DNA of 25,596 bases from JBHPCZ01 sp042573625 (GTDB lineage: Bacteria > Desulfobacterota > Desulfobacteria > Desulfobacterales > UBA11574): the NCBI GenBank assembly GCA_042573625.1, contig JBHPCZ010000039.1, forward strand, positions 1-25,596. The letters are read 5' to 3'. A program made the translations under genes and the position numbers. Numbering within the stretch: position 1 is the stretch's first letter; the number at the start of each line of letters is the position of its first letter. Positions 1 to 8,851 of this stretch are shown piece after piece. Below the pieces are notes generated by a model. That model saw nothing but the letters and a program-made list of their open reading frames with translations. It did no database searches and was not told the origin of the DNA.

Positions 1-1
1 T

Positions 2-652
2 ATCTATTTCAATTATTCTTCCGCAAGCGAAGCAGCCGCTGAGACACAGCAGCGTATCACCGAATTCGGCGGCCGGTCATCCGGCATCCGCGTCGATGTT
101 GCATCAGAGGAAGAGGTTTCAGGCTTTTTCAAGCAGGTTGTCGACGAGACAGGCCGGATTGACGTCCTTGTAAACAATGCCGGTATTACCAAAGACGGCC
201 TTTTGGTCCGAATGAAAGAAAAAGACTGGAACAGTGTCATGGATATCAATCTAAAGGGCGCCTTTTTTTGCACAAAGATTGCCGCAAAAACAATGATGAA
301 GCAGCGATATGGCCGTATTGTTAACATAACGTCTGTTGTGGGGGCAGCGGGAAACCCGGGGCAGGCAAATTACGTGGCATCAAAGGCAGGAATCATCGGG
401 TTTACAAAATCCGTTGCCCAGGAGCTGGCATCGCGAAATATTACGGTCAATGCCGTTGCTCCGGGTTATATAGAAACAGACATGACTGCGTCGCTTCAGG
501 AAAAAGCAAAAGATGCAATGCTGGAGCAAGTCCCGTTGGGCCGCGCAGGTCAACCGGAAGATGTGGCAGGCGTTGTCTTTTTTCTGGCGTCTGAACACGC
601 GTCATACATCACCGGTCAGATAATTCACGTAAATGGTGGAATGTACATGTAA
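2..652 (+). CDS. fabG: 3-oxoacyl-ACP reductase FabG, 5' end missing
   Basis: NADPH-dependent reductase of the short-chain dehydrogenase/reductase family. It reduces 3-oxoacyl-ACP in the fatty-acid elongation cycle in the cytoplasm. The gene enters from the left edge: the frame is open from base 2, so the N-terminal nucleotide-binding Gly motif lies outside the window. Visible family marks are NNAG (about 175-186), the catalytic Ser in NITSVVG, the YxxxK pair in ANYVASKAG, the PG...T motif in VAPGYIETDM and the C-terminal ITGQIIHVNGG that closes most FabG proteins. The TAA stop at 650-652 lies 15 bp before acpP, and fabF follows, so this is a fab operon. An internal ATG at 203 is not the start, because the homology continues upstream of it. 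Confidence 0.95.
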   Translation: MYFNYSSASEAAAETQQRITEFGGRSSGIRVDVASEEEVSGFFKQVVDETGRIDVLVNNAGITKDGLLVRMKEKDWNSVMDINLKGAFFCTKIAAKTMMKQRYGRIVNITSVVGAAGNPGQANYVASKAGIIGFTKSVAQELASRNITVNAVAPGYIETDMTASLQEKAKDAMLEQVPLGRAGQPEDVAGVVFFLASEHASYITGQIIHVNGGMYM

Positions 653-667
653 AAGGAGGTAGGTTAA

Positions 668-895
668 ATGTCCATTGAGGATAAGATCAAAAAAATCGTT
701 GCAGAAAAGCTGAGTGTTGATCTGGATGAAGTAGTGCCAGATGCATCCTTTGTCGATGACCTGGGTGCGGATTCACTCGATCTTGTGGAGTTGATCATGT
801 CGATGGAAGAAGAGTTCGACATTGAAATTTCCGATGAACAAGCAGAGAAACTGATAACGGTTAAAGATGTTCTGAATTATGTAAAAACATTTTAA
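668..895 (+). CDS. acpP: Acyl carrier protein
   Basis: Small acidic carrier of growing acyl chains. It has 75 residues, the usual size, and the DSL phosphopantetheine-attachment motif is intact with Ser36 (GADSLDLVEL). The helices before and after it match the four-helix ACP fold, with the typical acidic recognition helix EEEFDIEISDEQAEKL. A strong Shine-Dalgarno, AGGAGG at 654-659, precedes the ATG. It lies between fabG and fabF, the common order in bacteria. The product must be activated by a 4'-phosphopantetheinyl transferase that is not in this window. Confidence 0.97.
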   Translation: MSIEDKIKKIVAEKLSVDLDEVVPDASFVDDLGADSLDLVELIMSMEEEFDIEISDEQAEKLITVKDVLNYVKTF

Positions 896-930
896 GAAAC
901 GGATTTGGCGAGCAAATCCTGAAAATTCAA

Positions 931-936
931 AGGAGG
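931..936 (+). promoter_or_regulatory. Shine-Dalgarno that sets the fabF TTG start
   Basis: AGGAGG lies five bases before TTG at 942. No in-frame ATG or GTG exists near it, and the protein from TTG begins MDRRVVITG, the usual KAS II N-terminus, so TTG is the start codon. Confidence 0.85.
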
Positions 937-941
937 TTTTT

Positions 942-2180
942 TTGGACAGGCGTGTTGTCATAACAGGCCTTGGGCTGGTAACGTGTCTGGGTATTGGTGT
1001 TGAAGAGACCTGGGCGGCCCTGTGTGCCGGCAAATCTGGTATTGCCGAGATAACCCGGTTCGACACTTCCGGTTTTGACACACGGATTGCCGGGGAGGTA
1101 AAGGATTTTCGCCCTGAGGATTTTCTGCCCCGAAAAGAAGCAAAGCGAATGCAGATTTTTATTTCGTATGCGGTGGCGGCAGGCAAAATGGCGCTGGAAG
1201 ACTCGGGTCTGGTGATCGACGCTTCCAATGAGAATCGGGTCGGTGTTCTCACCGGGTGTGGCCTGGGCGGACTCGACATGATAGAGCAGAACAACCGGAT
1301 TCTGGGTCAGCGCGGCCCGAGACGGGTGAGTCCCTTTTTGGTCCCCATGATGATCGGAAACATGGCACCGGGAATTGTATCTATTCATTTGGGTGCCAAG
1401 GGGCCCAATATTTCCGTGGCAACGGCATGTGCGGCAGGTACCCATGCGGTGGGAGATGCGTTTAAAATTATTAAGAGGGGCGCCGCGGATGCCATGGTCA
1501 CCGGAGGTGTGGAATCCGTGATCACGCCGTTGTGTATCGCCGGCTTCGGTGCCATGAGAGCGCTTTCCACCCGTAATGATGAGCCTGAAAAGGCATCCCG
1601 TCCGTTTGATCGTGATCGGGACGGCTTTGTAGTGGGTGAAGGATCCGGTATTATGATTCTCGAAACCCTGGAGGGGGCGCTTGAAAGGGGCGCCCGTATT
1701 TATGCCGAACTCATTGGTTACGGCATGAGCGGGGATGCCTTCCACATGTCCGCACCGTCTCCGGACGGTGACGGCGCGGCACGGTGCATGGCCGCAGCCG
1801 TTGAGGATGCCGGGATCAGTTACAAGGATGTTGACTACATAAACGCTCACGGCACCTCCACAGATCTGAATGACGCTTTGGAAACAGCGGCCATAAAGCG
1901 CGTATTCAAGGAAAAAGCACCGTTGATTCCGATCAGTTCGACCAAATCGATGACCGGCCATCTGCTCGGCGGCGCCGGCGGAATCGAGACCGTTTTTACG
2001 GCACTTACGATTCACAATAGCATAATTCCACCGACCATCAACCTTGATTATCCCGACGAAGCGTGTGATCTTGATTATGTTCCGCACACGGCCCGAAAGG
2101 CGGATGTGACAATTGCCATGAGCAACTCCTTCGGCTTCGGCGGTACCAACGCATCTCTGATACTGAAAAAGTATCAGTGA
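942..2180 (+). CDS. fabF: 3-oxoacyl-ACP synthase II (KAS II)
   Basis: Condensing enzyme that extends acyl-ACP with malonyl-ACP. It has 412 residues, the normal length, and a thiolase fold. The catalytic triad is visible: Cys163 in TACAAGTHAV, His303 in NAHGTSTDLND and His340 in KSMTGHLLGGAGG, with Lys335 in the same motif. The C-terminal SNSFGFGGTNASL loop is also present. It starts with TTG, set by AGGAGG at 931-936. A 46-bp gap follows acpP, and rpiB begins 30 bp after the stop. With fabG and acpP it forms the elongation part of a fab operon whose start (for example fabH or fabD) would lie to the left of the window. Confidence 0.96.
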   Translation: MDRRVVITGLGLVTCLGIGVEETWAALCAGKSGIAEITRFDTSGFDTRIAGEVKDFRPEDFLPRKEAKRMQIFISYAVAAGKMALEDSGLVIDASNENRVGVLTGCGLGGLDMIEQNNRILGQRGPRRVSPFLVPMMIGNMAPGIVSIHLGAKGPNISVATACAAGTHAVGDAFKIIKRGAADAMVTGGVESVITPLCIAGFGAMRALSTRNDEPEKASRPFDRDRDGFVVGEGSGIMILETLEGALERGARIYAELIGYGMSGDAFHMSAPSPDGDGAARCMAAAVEDAGISYKDVDYINAHGTSTDLNDALETAAIKRVFKEKAPLIPISSTKSMTGHLLGGAGGIETVFTALTIHNSIIPPTINLDYPDEACDLDYVPHTARKADVTIAMSNSFGFGGTNASLILKKYQ

Positions 2181-2210
2181 CTTAACAAACCCGGGAACAG
2201 TGATTAAATC

Positions 2211-2675
2211 ATGACTGAAAACAAAACACCGATTATAATAGGTTGCGATCATGCTGCGTATCCTTTAAAAGAAAAGATCAAGGCATATCTGGTCGAAAAG
2301 GGAATTTCGGTTGAGGATGCCGGTACCCATAGCGAAGATTCCGTCGATTATTCGGATTTTGGAATCAAGGTCGCATCAAAGGTCTCAGCGGGCACGTTTG
2401 AGCGAGGGATACTCATTTGCGGCACCGGCATCGGCATGTCCATGGTCGCCAATCGATTTCCACGCGTCAGGGCTGCGCTCTGTACCGATCTCTTCTCGGC
2501 CATCATGAGCCGTCGCCACAACAATTCCAATGTTCTGGTTCTAGGGGGCCGTGTTACCGGAGAGGGCCTTGCACTGGAACTGGTTAAAGCCTGGCTTGAA
2601 ACGCCGTTCGATAACGGACGGCATCAATCAAGAATTGAAAAATTCGACCGGTTGGGAGAATGCGCCGAAATTTAA
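2211..2675 (+). CDS. rpiB: Ribose-5-phosphate isomerase B
   Basis: Interconverts ribose 5-phosphate and ribulose 5-phosphate in the pentose phosphate pathway. The protein has 154 residues, typical of RpiB/LacAB. It opens with IIIGCDHAAYPLKEKI, where CDHAA binds the sugar phosphate. The catalytic Cys70 sits in ICGTGIGMSMVANR and His103 in RRHNNSNVLVLGGR. Ribulose 5-phosphate also feeds DHBP synthase in the rib genes downstream, a metabolic link but not proof of co-regulation. Its 3' end overlaps the glyA start by 16 bp, which suggests translational coupling. Confidence 0.95.
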   Translation: MTENKTPIIIGCDHAAYPLKEKIKAYLVEKGISVEDAGTHSEDSVDYSDFGIKVASKVSAGTFERGILICGTGIGMSMVANRFPRVRAALCTDLFSAIMSRRHNNSNVLVLGGRVTGEGLALELVKAWLETPFDNGRHQSRIEKFDRLGECAEI

Positions 2676-3928
2676 AAATTATTGAAAAAGTAGATCCCGA
2701 CATTGCAAAGGCCATCTCAAGGGAATTTGACAGACAGCAAAACACCCTGGAACTTATTGCTTCGGAGAATATTGCAAGCCCGGCAGTTATGGCGGCTCAG
2801 GGAAGCCTCATGACCAACAAATATGCCGAAGGCTATCCGGACAAGCGCTATTATGGCGGGTGTGAATATGTCGATGTTGCCGAAAAACTGGCCGTAAGCC
2901 GGGCAAAAAGGCTTTTTAACGCTGATTATGCTAATGTTCAGCCCCATTCAGGCTCCCAGGCCAACATGGCCGTATATTTTGCTTTATTAAATCCTGGAGA
3001 TGTTATTCTCGGGATGGACCTTTCCCATGGCGGGCACCTCACCCATGGAAGTCCGGCAAGCTTCTCGGGGAACCTTTATAATTTTGTCCACTACGGTGTA
3101 AGAAAAGATACCGGCACCATTGACTATGAAAATGTTGCCCGTATTGCCGAAGCGCATCGGCCGAAAATGATCGTTGCCGGCGCGAGTGCCTATCCGCGTA
3201 TTATCGATTTTGAATCATTTGATAGAATTGCAGAATCAGTGGGCGCGTTATTAATGGTCGATATGGCCCATATCGCCGGTCTGGTGGCAGCAGGGGTTCA
3301 CCCTTCGCCAATACCATATGCGCATGTTGTAACTTCTACAACCCACAAAACCCTGAGAGGGCCCCGCGGTGGCTTAATTTTAGCAAAGTCGGACTACGGT
3401 ATCCGCTTGAACAAGCAGGTGTTTCCCGGTATACAGGGAGGACCGCTCATGCATGTCATTGCCGCAAAAGCCGTTGCTTTCAAGGAAGCGCTGGCGGAAT
3501 CCTTTAAGGCGTATCAGGTGGATATTGTTAACAACGCCAAAACGCTGGCAACACATTTGATGGAATCTGGTATTAAACTGGTTTCGGACGGAACGGATAA
3601 CCACATGATGTTACTCAATCTGCGAGATCTAAACATTACCGGAAAGGATGCCGAGGAAGCACTTGGCCGTGCCGATATCACCGTCAATAAAAATTCGATC
3701 CCTTTTGAAACACAAAGCCCTGCCGTGACAAGCGGCATACGAATCGGAACACCGGCTATTACCACAAGGGGTATGAAGGAACCGGAGATGGCAAGCATCG
3801 CGAAACTCCTTGTCGATGTTCTGAAAAATCCCGATAACGAAGGGGTTATTAAGAATACGAAGATGAAAGTTCGAGAGATTGCCGAGGCTTTTCCACTTTA
3901 TCACAATTTAGATACAGAGGCGGAATAA
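2660..3928 (+). CDS. glyA: Serine hydroxymethyltransferase
   Basis: PLP enzyme that converts serine and tetrahydrofolate to glycine and 5,10-methylene-THF, the main one-carbon source. It has 422 residues, full length. Motifs include LELIASEN near residues 30-37, YAEGYPDKRYYGGCE, the PLP-contacting Asp201/His204 in MVDMAHIAGL and the Schiff-base Lys230 in VTSTTHKTLRGPRGG. The ATG at 2660 lies inside the end of rpiB, with GGGAG just upstream. The deduced start MRRNLKIIEKVDPDIA aligns with the usual N-terminus. comEB follows after 4 bp, so the genes are almost certainly co-transcribed. Confidence 0.97.
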   Translation: MRRNLKIIEKVDPDIAKAISREFDRQQNTLELIASENIASPAVMAAQGSLMTNKYAEGYPDKRYYGGCEYVDVAEKLAVSRAKRLFNADYANVQPHSGSQANMAVYFALLNPGDVILGMDLSHGGHLTHGSPASFSGNLYNFVHYGVRKDTGTIDYENVARIAEAHRPKMIVAGASAYPRIIDFESFDRIAESVGALLMVDMAHIAGLVAAGVHPSPIPYAHVVTSTTHKTLRGPRGGLILAKSDYGIRLNKQVFPGIQGGPLMHVIAAKAVAFKEALAESFKAYQVDIVNNAKTLATHLMESGIKLVSDGTDNHMMLLNLRDLNITGKDAEEALGRADITVNKNSIPFETQSPAVTSGIRIGTPAITTRGMKEPEMASIAKLLVDVLKNPDNEGVIKNTKMKVREIAEAFPLYHNLDTEAE

Positions 3929-3932
3929 GAGA

Positions 3933-4412
3933 ATGTCTGGGAAAGGTGGTCGCCCTTCATGGGAACGCTATTTTATGGATATTACCAATCTTGTTGCAAA
4001 ACGCTCCACATGTAAGCGACGGGGTGTTGGCGCCGTGATTGTAAAAGATAAACGGATTCTGTCGACCGGTTATAATGGCGCGCCGACAGGTGTCAGCCAC
4101 TGCATTGACATTGGATGTTTACGTGAGGATTTAAATGTGGCATCAGGTGAAAGGCATGAATTGTGTCGGGGCATCCATGCTGAGCAAAATGCCATTATTC
4201 AGGCCGCATATCATGGTGTTTCCATAAAAGGTGCAACGCTTTTCTGTACAAACCTGCCATGTTCCATATGCGCCAAAATGATTATCAATGCCGGTATAAT
4301 TAAAATCTATTATCAGTCCGGGTATGACGATTCCATGTCCAGAGGAATGTTTAAAGAGGCGGATGTCGAGGTTATACAACTCGATGCCCGTGACCAAGGG
4401 GGAGACTTATGA
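3933..4412 (+). CDS. comEB: dCMP/cytidine deaminase family protein (ComEB-like)
   Basis: Zinc deaminase expected to convert dCMP to dUMP, feeding thymidylate synthesis. The protein has 159 residues. The zinc site is complete: His82 and Glu84 in CRGIHAEQNAI, and Cys110 and Cys113 in LPCSICAKMI. STGYNGAPTG and the CIDIGCLRE segment are typical of the dCMP deaminase subgroup. It follows glyA by 4 bp and overlaps nrdR by 4 bp (ATGA at 4409-4412). The neighbourhood of one-carbon donor, dCMP deaminase and NrdR fits deoxynucleotide supply. The gene name follows the Bacillus family; a role in DNA uptake is not implied. Confidence 0.92.
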   Translation: MSGKGGRPSWERYFMDITNLVAKRSTCKRRGVGAVIVKDKRILSTGYNGAPTGVSHCIDIGCLREDLNVASGERHELCRGIHAEQNAIIQAAYHGVSIKGATLFCTNLPCSICAKMIINAGIIKIYYQSGYDDSMSRGMFKEADVEVIQLDARDQGGDL

Positions 4413-4864
4413 AATGTCCATTCTGTGGCGTAGTTGACAATAAGGTCATCGACTCTCGATTGAGCAAGGATGCAGATACGATTCGAAGGCGCAGAGAATG
4501 CATTGTTTGCAGCAGGAGATTTACGACTTACGAGCACATCGAAGATATCCCCATAATGATTATCAAAAAGGACGGTCGCCGAGAAGTTTTCAGTACCGAT
4601 AAAGTTCGATCGGGTATTAAAAAAGCCTGCCAGAAGCGCGATATCAGTATGGATGTTATCGAAGAATTTATCGATGAACTGGAGCGCGATCTTAGGGAAA
4701 TGGGGGCTAAAGAGATTCCTTCGTCAACACTCGGTGAAAAGATTATGGCAAAACTCTATAAACTAGACGATATCGCATATGTCAGATTTGCGTCGGTTTA
4801 CAGGGAATTCAAAGATGTCAATGATTTTACTACCGAAGTGAAAAGTCTTCGGGACAAGCAGTAG
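4409..4864 (+). CDS. nrdR: Transcriptional repressor NrdR
   Basis: ATP/dATP-sensing zinc-ribbon repressor of ribonucleotide reductase genes. It has 151 residues, the standard length. The N-terminal zinc ribbon has Cys3, Cys6, Cys31 and Cys34, followed by the signature RRRRECIVCSRRFTTYE. An ATP-cone domain covers about residues 49-139, beginning IIKKDGRREVFSTDKVRSGI. The start ATG overlaps the comEB TGA, which implies coupling. No nrd genes are in the window, so its targets lie elsewhere. I see no clear NrdR box pair in the 268 bp downstream. Confidence 0.97.
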   Translation: MKCPFCGVVDNKVIDSRLSKDADTIRRRRECIVCSRRFTTYEHIEDIPIMIIKKDGRREVFSTDKVRSGIKKACQKRDISMDVIEEFIDELERDLREMGAKEIPSSTLGEKIMAKLYKLDDIAYVRFASVYREFKDVNDFTTEVKSLRDKQ

Positions 4865-5132
4865 GCCCTGATTTCCTGATTCGCTGAATTCAATCTGATA
4901 TTGAAAGTCCGCCTTTTGAGGACCTCATTCATGCCTCCCGGGATGCGATGCTTTCGTCTTTCCCCGAACTCCTCATGAAGATTTTGTCTAAGCTTGATTA
5001 AATTGAACAACTAATATAATGATATTAATTAATTGAGGGGCCTTGATGTTTTTTAATTATTTTTGACACATGAACAATCCGCGTCTTTATCGTGCAATCA
5101 CACTGGGGGGCGGATAAAACACATGCATAACA
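4865..5132 (+). other. Gap between nrdR and ribD
   Basis: This 268-bp stretch has no supportable gene. It is AT-rich in its second half. It holds a possible promoter (5063-5091) but none of the conserved blocks of an FMN (RFN) riboswitch that I could recognise. No T-run hairpin terminator is evident after nrdR. Confidence 0.6.
5063..5091 (+). promoter_or_regulatory. Possible sigma-70 promoter upstream of ribD
   Basis: A perfect -35 TTGACA at 5063-5068 is followed after 17 bp by TTTATC at 5086-5091, which matches only 3 of 6 consensus -10 bases. It sits 40-70 bp before the ribD ATG. Plausible position, weak -10. Confidence 0.35.
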
Positions 5133-6260
5133 ATGGACGATCAGTATTTCATGAAAAAAGCACTTGACCTTGCCATCAAAGGTCAGGGATTCACGTCTCC
5201 CAATCCGATGGTCGGTGCCGTTGTTGTTAAAGCGGGCAAGATTGTCGGAAAAGGATTCCACAAAACCGCGGGGTCAGCGCATGCCGAAGTCAATGCCCTG
5301 AATGATGCGGGGCTCTCTGCAAACAATGCCACCCTTTACGTCACCCTCGAACCCTGCAACCATACCGGGAAAACCCCCCCCTGTACCGATAAAATTATCG
5401 AAACCGGCATCCGCCGGGTTGTTGTGGCAATGGTTGATCCCAACCCTGATGTCCGGGGAGGCGGTATCGATGTTTTAAAAAGCCGGGGCATAGAGGTGAC
5501 TGTGGGAATTTGCGAAGCGCAGGCCGAAAACTTAAATGAGGTCTTTATAAAATATATCAGAACAAAGCGCCCCTTCGTAATTCTAAAATGCGCCGCGACA
5601 CTGGATGGTCGAATTGCGACACGGACAGGAGATTCCAAATGGATTTCAGGCGAAGCATCGCGGGCGTTTGTTCACAGACTTCGCCATGCCGTGGATGCGA
5701 TTATGGTCGGTATCAATACCGTAAAAAATGATGACCCCAAACTAACAACCCGCCTGCCGGATGACCCGGTGAAAATCAACGGCCTGGATCCGACAAGAAT
5801 TATCCTCGATACCCGCCTTTCAATCCCTGAAGATGCTAAGGTATTGCAGCTTTTTTCTGATTCTGATACGATCGTCATCACCGGCAATTCCGTATCAGCG
5901 GACAAAAAAGACAGAATCGAAAAGCGGGGTTCCAGAGTTGTCGAATCTTCGGTGAAAGACGGTCTGATCGAGCTCGACCCCCTGATGGATCGTTTGGGGG
6001 CTTTAGGTATAAGCAGCCTCCTTATAGAAGGCGGAAGCCATGTGATTGCCTCGGCCCTTTCCGCAGGAATCGTTGACAAAATAATCTTTTTCTACGCGCC
6101 AAAGATTTTAGGTGGAGACGACGGCGTACCGATATGCAGGGGTAAGGGCCCTGAAATCATGAAGGACAGCATCCCTGTCAAAGATGTCCGGGTGAGACGG
6201 TTCGACGATGATGTTATGATTGAAGGATATATCGATAAAACAGAAAGTGACGACCAATAG
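5133..6260 (+). CDS. ribD: Bifunctional riboflavin deaminase/reductase RibD
   Basis: Second and third steps of riboflavin synthesis: deamination of diaminohydroxyphosphoribosylaminopyrimidine, then NADPH reduction of the ribose. The protein has 375 residues. The deaminase domain (about 1-125) carries His50/Glu52 in SAHAEVNAL and Cys75/Cys84 in the EPCNHTGKTPPC zinc motif. The reductase domain (about 143-365) has LKCAATLDGRIATRTGDSKWISG, here split as TLDGRIATRTGDSKWISG, and the C-terminal LLIEGGSHV and FFYAPKILGG motifs. The ATG at 5133 gives the standard N-terminus MDDQYFMKKALDLA, although the purine-rich stretch upstream is a poor Shine-Dalgarno. It is first in the rib cluster, 35 bp before ribE. 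Confidence 0.96.
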   Translation: MDDQYFMKKALDLAIKGQGFTSPNPMVGAVVVKAGKIVGKGFHKTAGSAHAEVNALNDAGLSANNATLYVTLEPCNHTGKTPPCTDKIIETGIRRVVVAMVDPNPDVRGGGIDVLKSRGIEVTVGICEAQAENLNEVFIKYIRTKRPFVILKCAATLDGRIATRTGDSKWISGEASRAFVHRLRHAVDAIMVGINTVKNDDPKLTTRLPDDPVKINGLDPTRIILDTRLSIPEDAKVLQLFSDSDTIVITGNSVSADKKDRIEKRGSRVVESSVKDGLIELDPLMDRLGALGISSLLIEGGSHVIASALSAGIVDKIIFFYAPKILGGDDGVPICRGKGPEIMKDSIPVKDVRVRRFDDDVMIEGYIDKTESDDQ

Positions 6261-6295
6261 GCGATCGATAATATAATACGTTACGGTTTATACTC

Positions 6296-6961
6296 ATGTT
6301 TACCGGAATTATAGAAGGTTTTGGCATAATTAAAGAGATGTCCCCGACGGGCCAGGGCAGGCGCTTAGCCCTGGAAGCTGAATTCGATCTTAATCAGACA
6401 AAAATCGGAGACAGCATCTCGGTTAGCGGTGCCTGTTTAACTGTTGTGGCAATTGACGGAAGGCGTTTTAAGGCCGATCTCTCACCGGAGACCCTTGAAA
6501 AGACAACTTTCGGCAACACAAAAATCGGAGATCGGGTAAATCTCGAACGTTCCCTTCGTCTTTCTGATCGCCTGGACGGCCACCTTGTTTCAGGGCATAT
6601 CGACGGCCTGGGGACCATAAAGGAGAAAAAACAGGCCGGAAATGCAATTATTATTACCTTCGGCGTGTCTGAACCGCTTTCGCGCTACATGATAAAGAAA
6701 GGTTCGGTTGCCGTGGACGGTATCAGCCTTACCATTAATAATTGTGATCGAAGCAGTTTTGATGTGAGCATTATTCCGCACACCGCAAAGCTCACAACCA
6801 TGGGTTTCAAGCGGATTGGCGATTCTGTCAATATTGAAGCAGACATGATCGGAAAGTACGTCGAGCGCTTTCTTACGCAAAAGGAGAGCGCGGAAAACGG
6901 CAAAAAAATTACCCCTTCATCCATAGACAAGCAATTTCTGGAAAAAGCCGGTTTTCTGTAG
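6296..6961 (+). CDS. ribE: Riboflavin synthase, alpha chain
   Basis: Dismutates two 6,7-dimethyl-8-ribityllumazine molecules into riboflavin and a pyrimidine that is recycled. It has 221 residues with two lumazine-binding repeats: residues 1 to about 90 (starting MFTGIIEGFG) and about 98 to 190 (starting HLVSGHIDGLGTI). The family signatures GACLTV and, in the second half, DGISLTIN are present. No strong Shine-Dalgarno precedes the ATG, so translation may depend on ribD read-through. The C-terminal 25 residues are a low-complexity, lysine-rich extension. Some schemes call this gene ribC. Confidence 0.95.
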   Translation: MFTGIIEGFGIIKEMSPTGQGRRLALEAEFDLNQTKIGDSISVSGACLTVVAIDGRRFKADLSPETLEKTTFGNTKIGDRVNLERSLRLSDRLDGHLVSGHIDGLGTIKEKKQAGNAIIITFGVSEPLSRYMIKKGSVAVDGISLTINNCDRSSFDVSIIPHTAKLTTMGFKRIGDSVNIEADMIGKYVERFLTQKESAENGKKITPSSIDKQFLEKAGFL

Positions 6962-7075
6962 TTCCGGTATTAAAGATTTAAGTTTTTGGAATTTCATGAT
7001 ATATAATTTACTTTTGACTTTTGTGAAACAGGTCATAGTTTAGGTGATAAAAATAACAGGAGATCCTATATAAGA

Positions 7076-8290
7076 ATGCCAATTTTATCCATTGAAGATG
7101 CAATTAAAGAAATAAGAGCCAAACGCATGGTCATCCTGGTTGATGACGAAGATCGTGAAAATGAGGGCGACCTTACCATGGCCGCTGAAGCCATTACACC
7201 GGATGCCGTCAATTTCATGGCAAAATACGGGCGAGGCCTCATCTGCCTCTCCATGACCGGTGAAAAGATTGATTCTTTAGACCTTCCGATGATGGTCGGC
7301 AACAACACATCGCGATTTCAGACGGGTTTTACCGTGTCTATAGAGTCGAGATGCGGCGTAACAACCGGTATTTCCGCAGCAGACCGCGCCACCACTATCC
7401 ACACAGCCATCGCTGACAAGGCCAAACCGGGTGACCTGGTTCGACCGGGCCACATTTTTCCTTTAAGGGCCAGGGACGGGGGGGTGATCGTCCGCGCGGG
7501 GCAAACCGAAGGATCCGTGGATCTGGCACGTCTTGCCGGTTTAAAACCTGCCGGTGTGATTTGCGAAATAATGGATGAAGACGGTTCGATGGCAAGAATG
7601 CCGGCACTGGAGGAATTCAGCAAAAAGCACGGTATCGGGATATGTACCATTGCAGACCTCATTGAATACCGGATGCGAACTGAAAGTTTTGTACGAAGAG
7701 CCGCAGATACAATCATCCCCACCGCTTTTGCCGGTGAGTTTAAAGCCGTTGTGTATGAAAATCTGGTGGACGACTTATTGCACATTGCCATGGTAAAAGG
7801 AGAAATCGATTCGAACAAGCCGGTCCTGGTTCGAGTCCATTCAGAATGCCTGACCGGGGATATTTTCGGTTCGCTGCGCTGCGATTGCGGATTGCAGCTT
7901 CAGAATGCAATGGAGCTGATTGATCGAGAAGGGTGCGGGGTCCTTCTTTACATCCGTCAGGAAGGGCGGGGGATCGGGCTGGTCAACAAATTGAAAGCCT
8001 ATGCATTGCAAGATCAGGGGTTGGATACGGTTGAAGCCAACGAAGAGCTCGGATTCAAACCGGATTTAAGGAATTACGGCATTGGTGCCCAGATCCTCGT
8101 CGACATCGGCGTAAAAAAGATGCGGCTGATTACCAATAACCCCAAAAAGATGGTCGGGCTTGAAGGCTATGGGCTCAGCATTGAGGAACAGGTACCGACA
8201 GAAACAACGCCGAACGAGCACAACAGATTGTATCTTGAGTGCAAGAAGCTAAAGATGGGGCACATGTTGAACATTGACGCAGTCCCGTAA
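7076..8290 (+). CDS. ribBA: Bifunctional DHBP synthase / GTP cyclohydrolase II
   Basis: Makes both riboflavin precursors: dihydroxybutanone phosphate from ribulose 5-phosphate, and the pyrimidine from GTP. The protein has 404 residues. The DHBP synthase half (1 to about 200) has DDEDRENEGDL near residues 23-33 and RPGHIFPL near 123-130. The cyclohydrolase half (about 205-404) has zinc ligands Cys258, Cys269 and Cys271 in SECLTGDIFGSLRCDCG, the RQEGRGIGL nucleotide motif and ELGFKPDLRNYGIGAQIL. Both halves look intact, so both activities are expected. AGGAG at 7058-7062 is rather far (13 bases) from the ATG. A 114-bp gap separates it from ribE. Confidence 0.96.
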   Translation: MPILSIEDAIKEIRAKRMVILVDDEDRENEGDLTMAAEAITPDAVNFMAKYGRGLICLSMTGEKIDSLDLPMMVGNNTSRFQTGFTVSIESRCGVTTGISAADRATTIHTAIADKAKPGDLVRPGHIFPLRARDGGVIVRAGQTEGSVDLARLAGLKPAGVICEIMDEDGSMARMPALEEFSKKHGIGICTIADLIEYRMRTESFVRRAADTIIPTAFAGEFKAVVYENLVDDLLHIAMVKGEIDSNKPVLVRVHSECLTGDIFGSLRCDCGLQLQNAMELIDREGCGVLLYIRQEGRGIGLVNKLKAYALQDQGLDTVEANEELGFKPDLRNYGIGAQILVDIGVKKMRLITNNPKKMVGLEGYGLSIEEQVPTETTPNEHNRLYLECKKLKMGHMLNIDAVP

Positions 8291-8375
8291 ATTCGTTTTC
8301 GCCCGAAACAACATGATATTCCATCAAAAATGTTCGGACCGCCGTTGGTCTGGTTTTATCAGAGGAGGAAGATAA

Positions 8376-8849
8376 ATGCCAAAGTTGATTGAAGGGAAGC
8401 TGCTTGCAGAAGGCAAGAAATTCGCGCTGGTGGTCAGCCGTTTTAATGACTTTATCACCGACAGACTGGTTGGCGGCGCTGTTGATGCATTGGTACGATC
8501 CGGTACCCGGGACGATGATATCGACATCGTAAAAGTGCCGGGCGCCTTTGAAATTCCGTTGATGGCAAAAAAAATGGCCCAAAAGGGCCGATACCATGCT
8601 GTCATCTGTCTGGGTGCCGTGATTCGTGGCGCAACACCGCATTTTGATTATGTGAGCGCCGAGGTGTCCAAAGGGATCGCCATGGTCGGCCTGGAGTCTG
8701 AAATTCCGGTCATCTTTGGGATTGTAACAACCGATACCATTGAGCAGGCCATTGAACGTGCCGGAAGCAAAGCCGGAAATAAAGGGTGGAGTGCGGCGGT
8801 GACGGCCATTGAAATGGTAAACTTGATTGAGGTTGTCGATCAGGCTTAA
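8376..8849 (+). CDS. ribH: 6,7-dimethyl-8-ribityllumazine synthase
   Basis: Condenses the RibD product (dephosphorylated) with dihydroxybutanone phosphate to give lumazine, the substrate of RibE. It has 157 residues, typical of the capsid-forming family. Signatures are VVSRFND near residues 19-25, VPGAFEIP near 54-61 and AVIRGATPHFDYV with the catalytic His89. A strong AGAGGAGGA lies upstream of the ATG. nusB starts 2 bp after the stop, the common ribH-nusB pairing. Confidence 0.97.
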   Translation: MPKLIEGKLLAEGKKFALVVSRFNDFITDRLVGGAVDALVRSGTRDDDIDIVKVPGAFEIPLMAKKMAQKGRYHAVICLGAVIRGATPHFDYVSAEVSKGIAMVGLESEIPVIFGIVTTDTIEQAIERAGSKAGNKGWSAAVTAIEMVNLIEVVDQA

Positions 8850-8851
8850 TC

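Noticed and set aside
927..2252. 441-residue - strand frame opposite fabF
   Set aside because: A mirror of the fabF coding frame; it has no motif or start signal, and fabF is certain.
7014..7041. TTGACT with a following TAGTTT before ribBA
   Set aside because: The -10 match is poor and the spacing is 16; not enough to call a promoter.
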